A stretch of 64,000 nucleotides of DNA from Rhizobium sp. WYJ-E13 (GTDB lineage Bacteria; Pseudomonadota; Alphaproteobacteria; Rhizobiales; Rhizobiaceae), in assembly GCF_018987265.1 (NCBI RefSeq), contig NZ_CP076853.1, forward strand, positions 3,038,001 through 3,102,000. The letters run 5' to 3'. Positions 63,437 to 64,000 of this stretch are shown here, piece after piece. The position numbers and the translations under genes were made by a program. The notes beneath the pieces were generated by a model, which made no database searches, was not told where the DNA came from, and saw only the letters and a program-made list of their open reading frames with translations. Within the stretch, counting starts at the first letter, position 1. Each line of letters begins with the position of its first letter.

Positions 63437-64000
63437 TCAGCGGCTCCTTCTGGAGTCATTGGCCCGCGGATCGAGCAGCGGATAAAGCACATCGACCAGC
63501 AGATTCGATACCATGACCAGGAAGGATCCGATCAAGGTGATCGCGAGAATGACGGGATAATCGGAATTGATGAGCGCCTGTACGGTCAAGCGCCCGAGGC
63601 CTGGCAGGCCGAAAACGAGCTCGACGAAGATGGCGCCGTTGACGATGGTGATCATGATGAGGCCGAGCTGCGTGACGACGGGCGTCAGCACCGGGCGCAG
63701 GATGTGCTTCAGCGCCACCACGATTTCCGGCACGCCCTTGGCGCGCGCGGTGCGGACGAAATCTTCGGACAGCACCTCGATAACGGCGGCGCGCGTCTGG
63801 CGCACGATCAGCGCGATCGGCTGGAAGGACAAAACGATGAGCGGCAGGATGATGCGCACGTCAAAGACGCCGCCCCAGCCATAGGGCACCTTGATCATCG
63901 GCAGCAGCACGATCAGCGCCACCATCAGAAGCGGACCTGCGACATAGGCCGGGATCGCCCAGAGAAAAAGCGCCGTGCCGAGGATCGTGTAGTCGACGCG
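63437..64000 (-). CDS. Peptide-type ABC transporter permease (DppB-like, partial)
   Basis: The frame continues to the window edge without a stop, giving 187 residues of the C-terminal part: TILGTALFLWAIPAYVAGPLL, then EDFVRTARAKGVPEIVVALKHILRPVLTPVVTQLG and VELVFGLPGLGRL. The start and N-terminus, and probably the substrate-binding protein gene, lie to the right. Confidence 0.92.
   Translation of the reverse strand, partial: RVDYTILGTALFLWAIPAYVAGPLLMVALIVLLPMIKVPYGWGGVFDVRIILPLIVLSFQPIALIVRQTRAAVIEVLSEDFVRTARAKGVPEIVVALKHILRPVLTPVVTQLGLIMITIVNGAIFVELVFGLPGLGRLTVQALINSDYPVILAITLIGSFLVMVSNLLVDVLYPLLDPRANDSRRSR

Overview
The window looks like a chromosomal or chromid segment of a Rhizobium/Agrobacterium-type alphaproteobacterium. 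The GC content is high, solute-uptake operons are dense, ATGA/TGATG gene overlaps are frequent, and there is an exo-type polysaccharide locus plus many GntR/FCD and LysR regulators. No rRNA, tRNA, CRISPR array or transposase was seen. Every protein assignment comes from reading the translated sequence; no database search was run.

Layout. 1-6.6 kb: a partial GFA-family protein, a GntR regulator with mannonate dehydratase, and a divergent four-gene ABC importer. 6.6-7.5 kb: polyphosphate kinase 2. 7.9-12.4 kb: a five-gene branched-chain-type ABC importer. 12.4-13.8 kb: a MurA-type enzyme with Asp in place of the catalytic Cys. 14-25.7 kb: an aromatic catabolism locus with a LigM-type tetrahydrofolate-dependent O-demethylase, a MetF-type reductase, a split LigA/LigB ring-cleavage dioxygenase, and the tautomerase (GalD), hydratase (GalB) and aldolase (GalC) that take 4-oxalomesaconate to pyruvate and oxaloacetate. 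The locus also has a GntR regulator, an unusual LysR protein with two HTH domains and several unassigned enzymes. The palindrome ATGTATACAT occurs exactly before the importer, ligM, the hydrolase-ligAB operon and metF. This suggests one regulon for uptake, demethylation and ring cleavage of methoxylated, lignin-derived acids such as syringate or 3-O-methylgallate.

25.8-30.2 kb: a 2-hydroxyacid dehydrogenase, a DapA-family lyase, an RraA-family protein, an SDR and a LysR regulator (pathway unknown). 30.2-45.8 kb: an exopolysaccharide locus with a GH16 glycanase, flippase, five glycosyltransferases, a Crp-type regulator, an ExoY-like initiator, an ExoP-like co-polymerase with a degenerate ATP site, an ExoF-like export protein and a polymerase, plus small proteins.

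45.8-54.5 kb: a lipoprotein hydrolase, a formylglycine-generating-enzyme homologue with an exported HAD phosphatase, an outer-membrane protein, a small protein and an MscS channel. All are preceded by the same motif, close to TTTACSGTAACGTACTTCC, usually with further TTTAC repeats 10-12 bp apart. A membrane-anchored regulator-like protein with TPR-type repeats lies among them. This looks like an undescribed envelope-related regulon.

54.6-58.6 kb: a nitronate-monooxygenase-type enzyme, a tautomerase, an SDR, a metallo-beta-lactamase-fold protein and a LysR regulator. 58.6-64 kb: a GntR regulator, a four-carbon acid sugar kinase (DUF1537) and a peptide-type ABC importer (dppFDCB order) that runs off the right edge.
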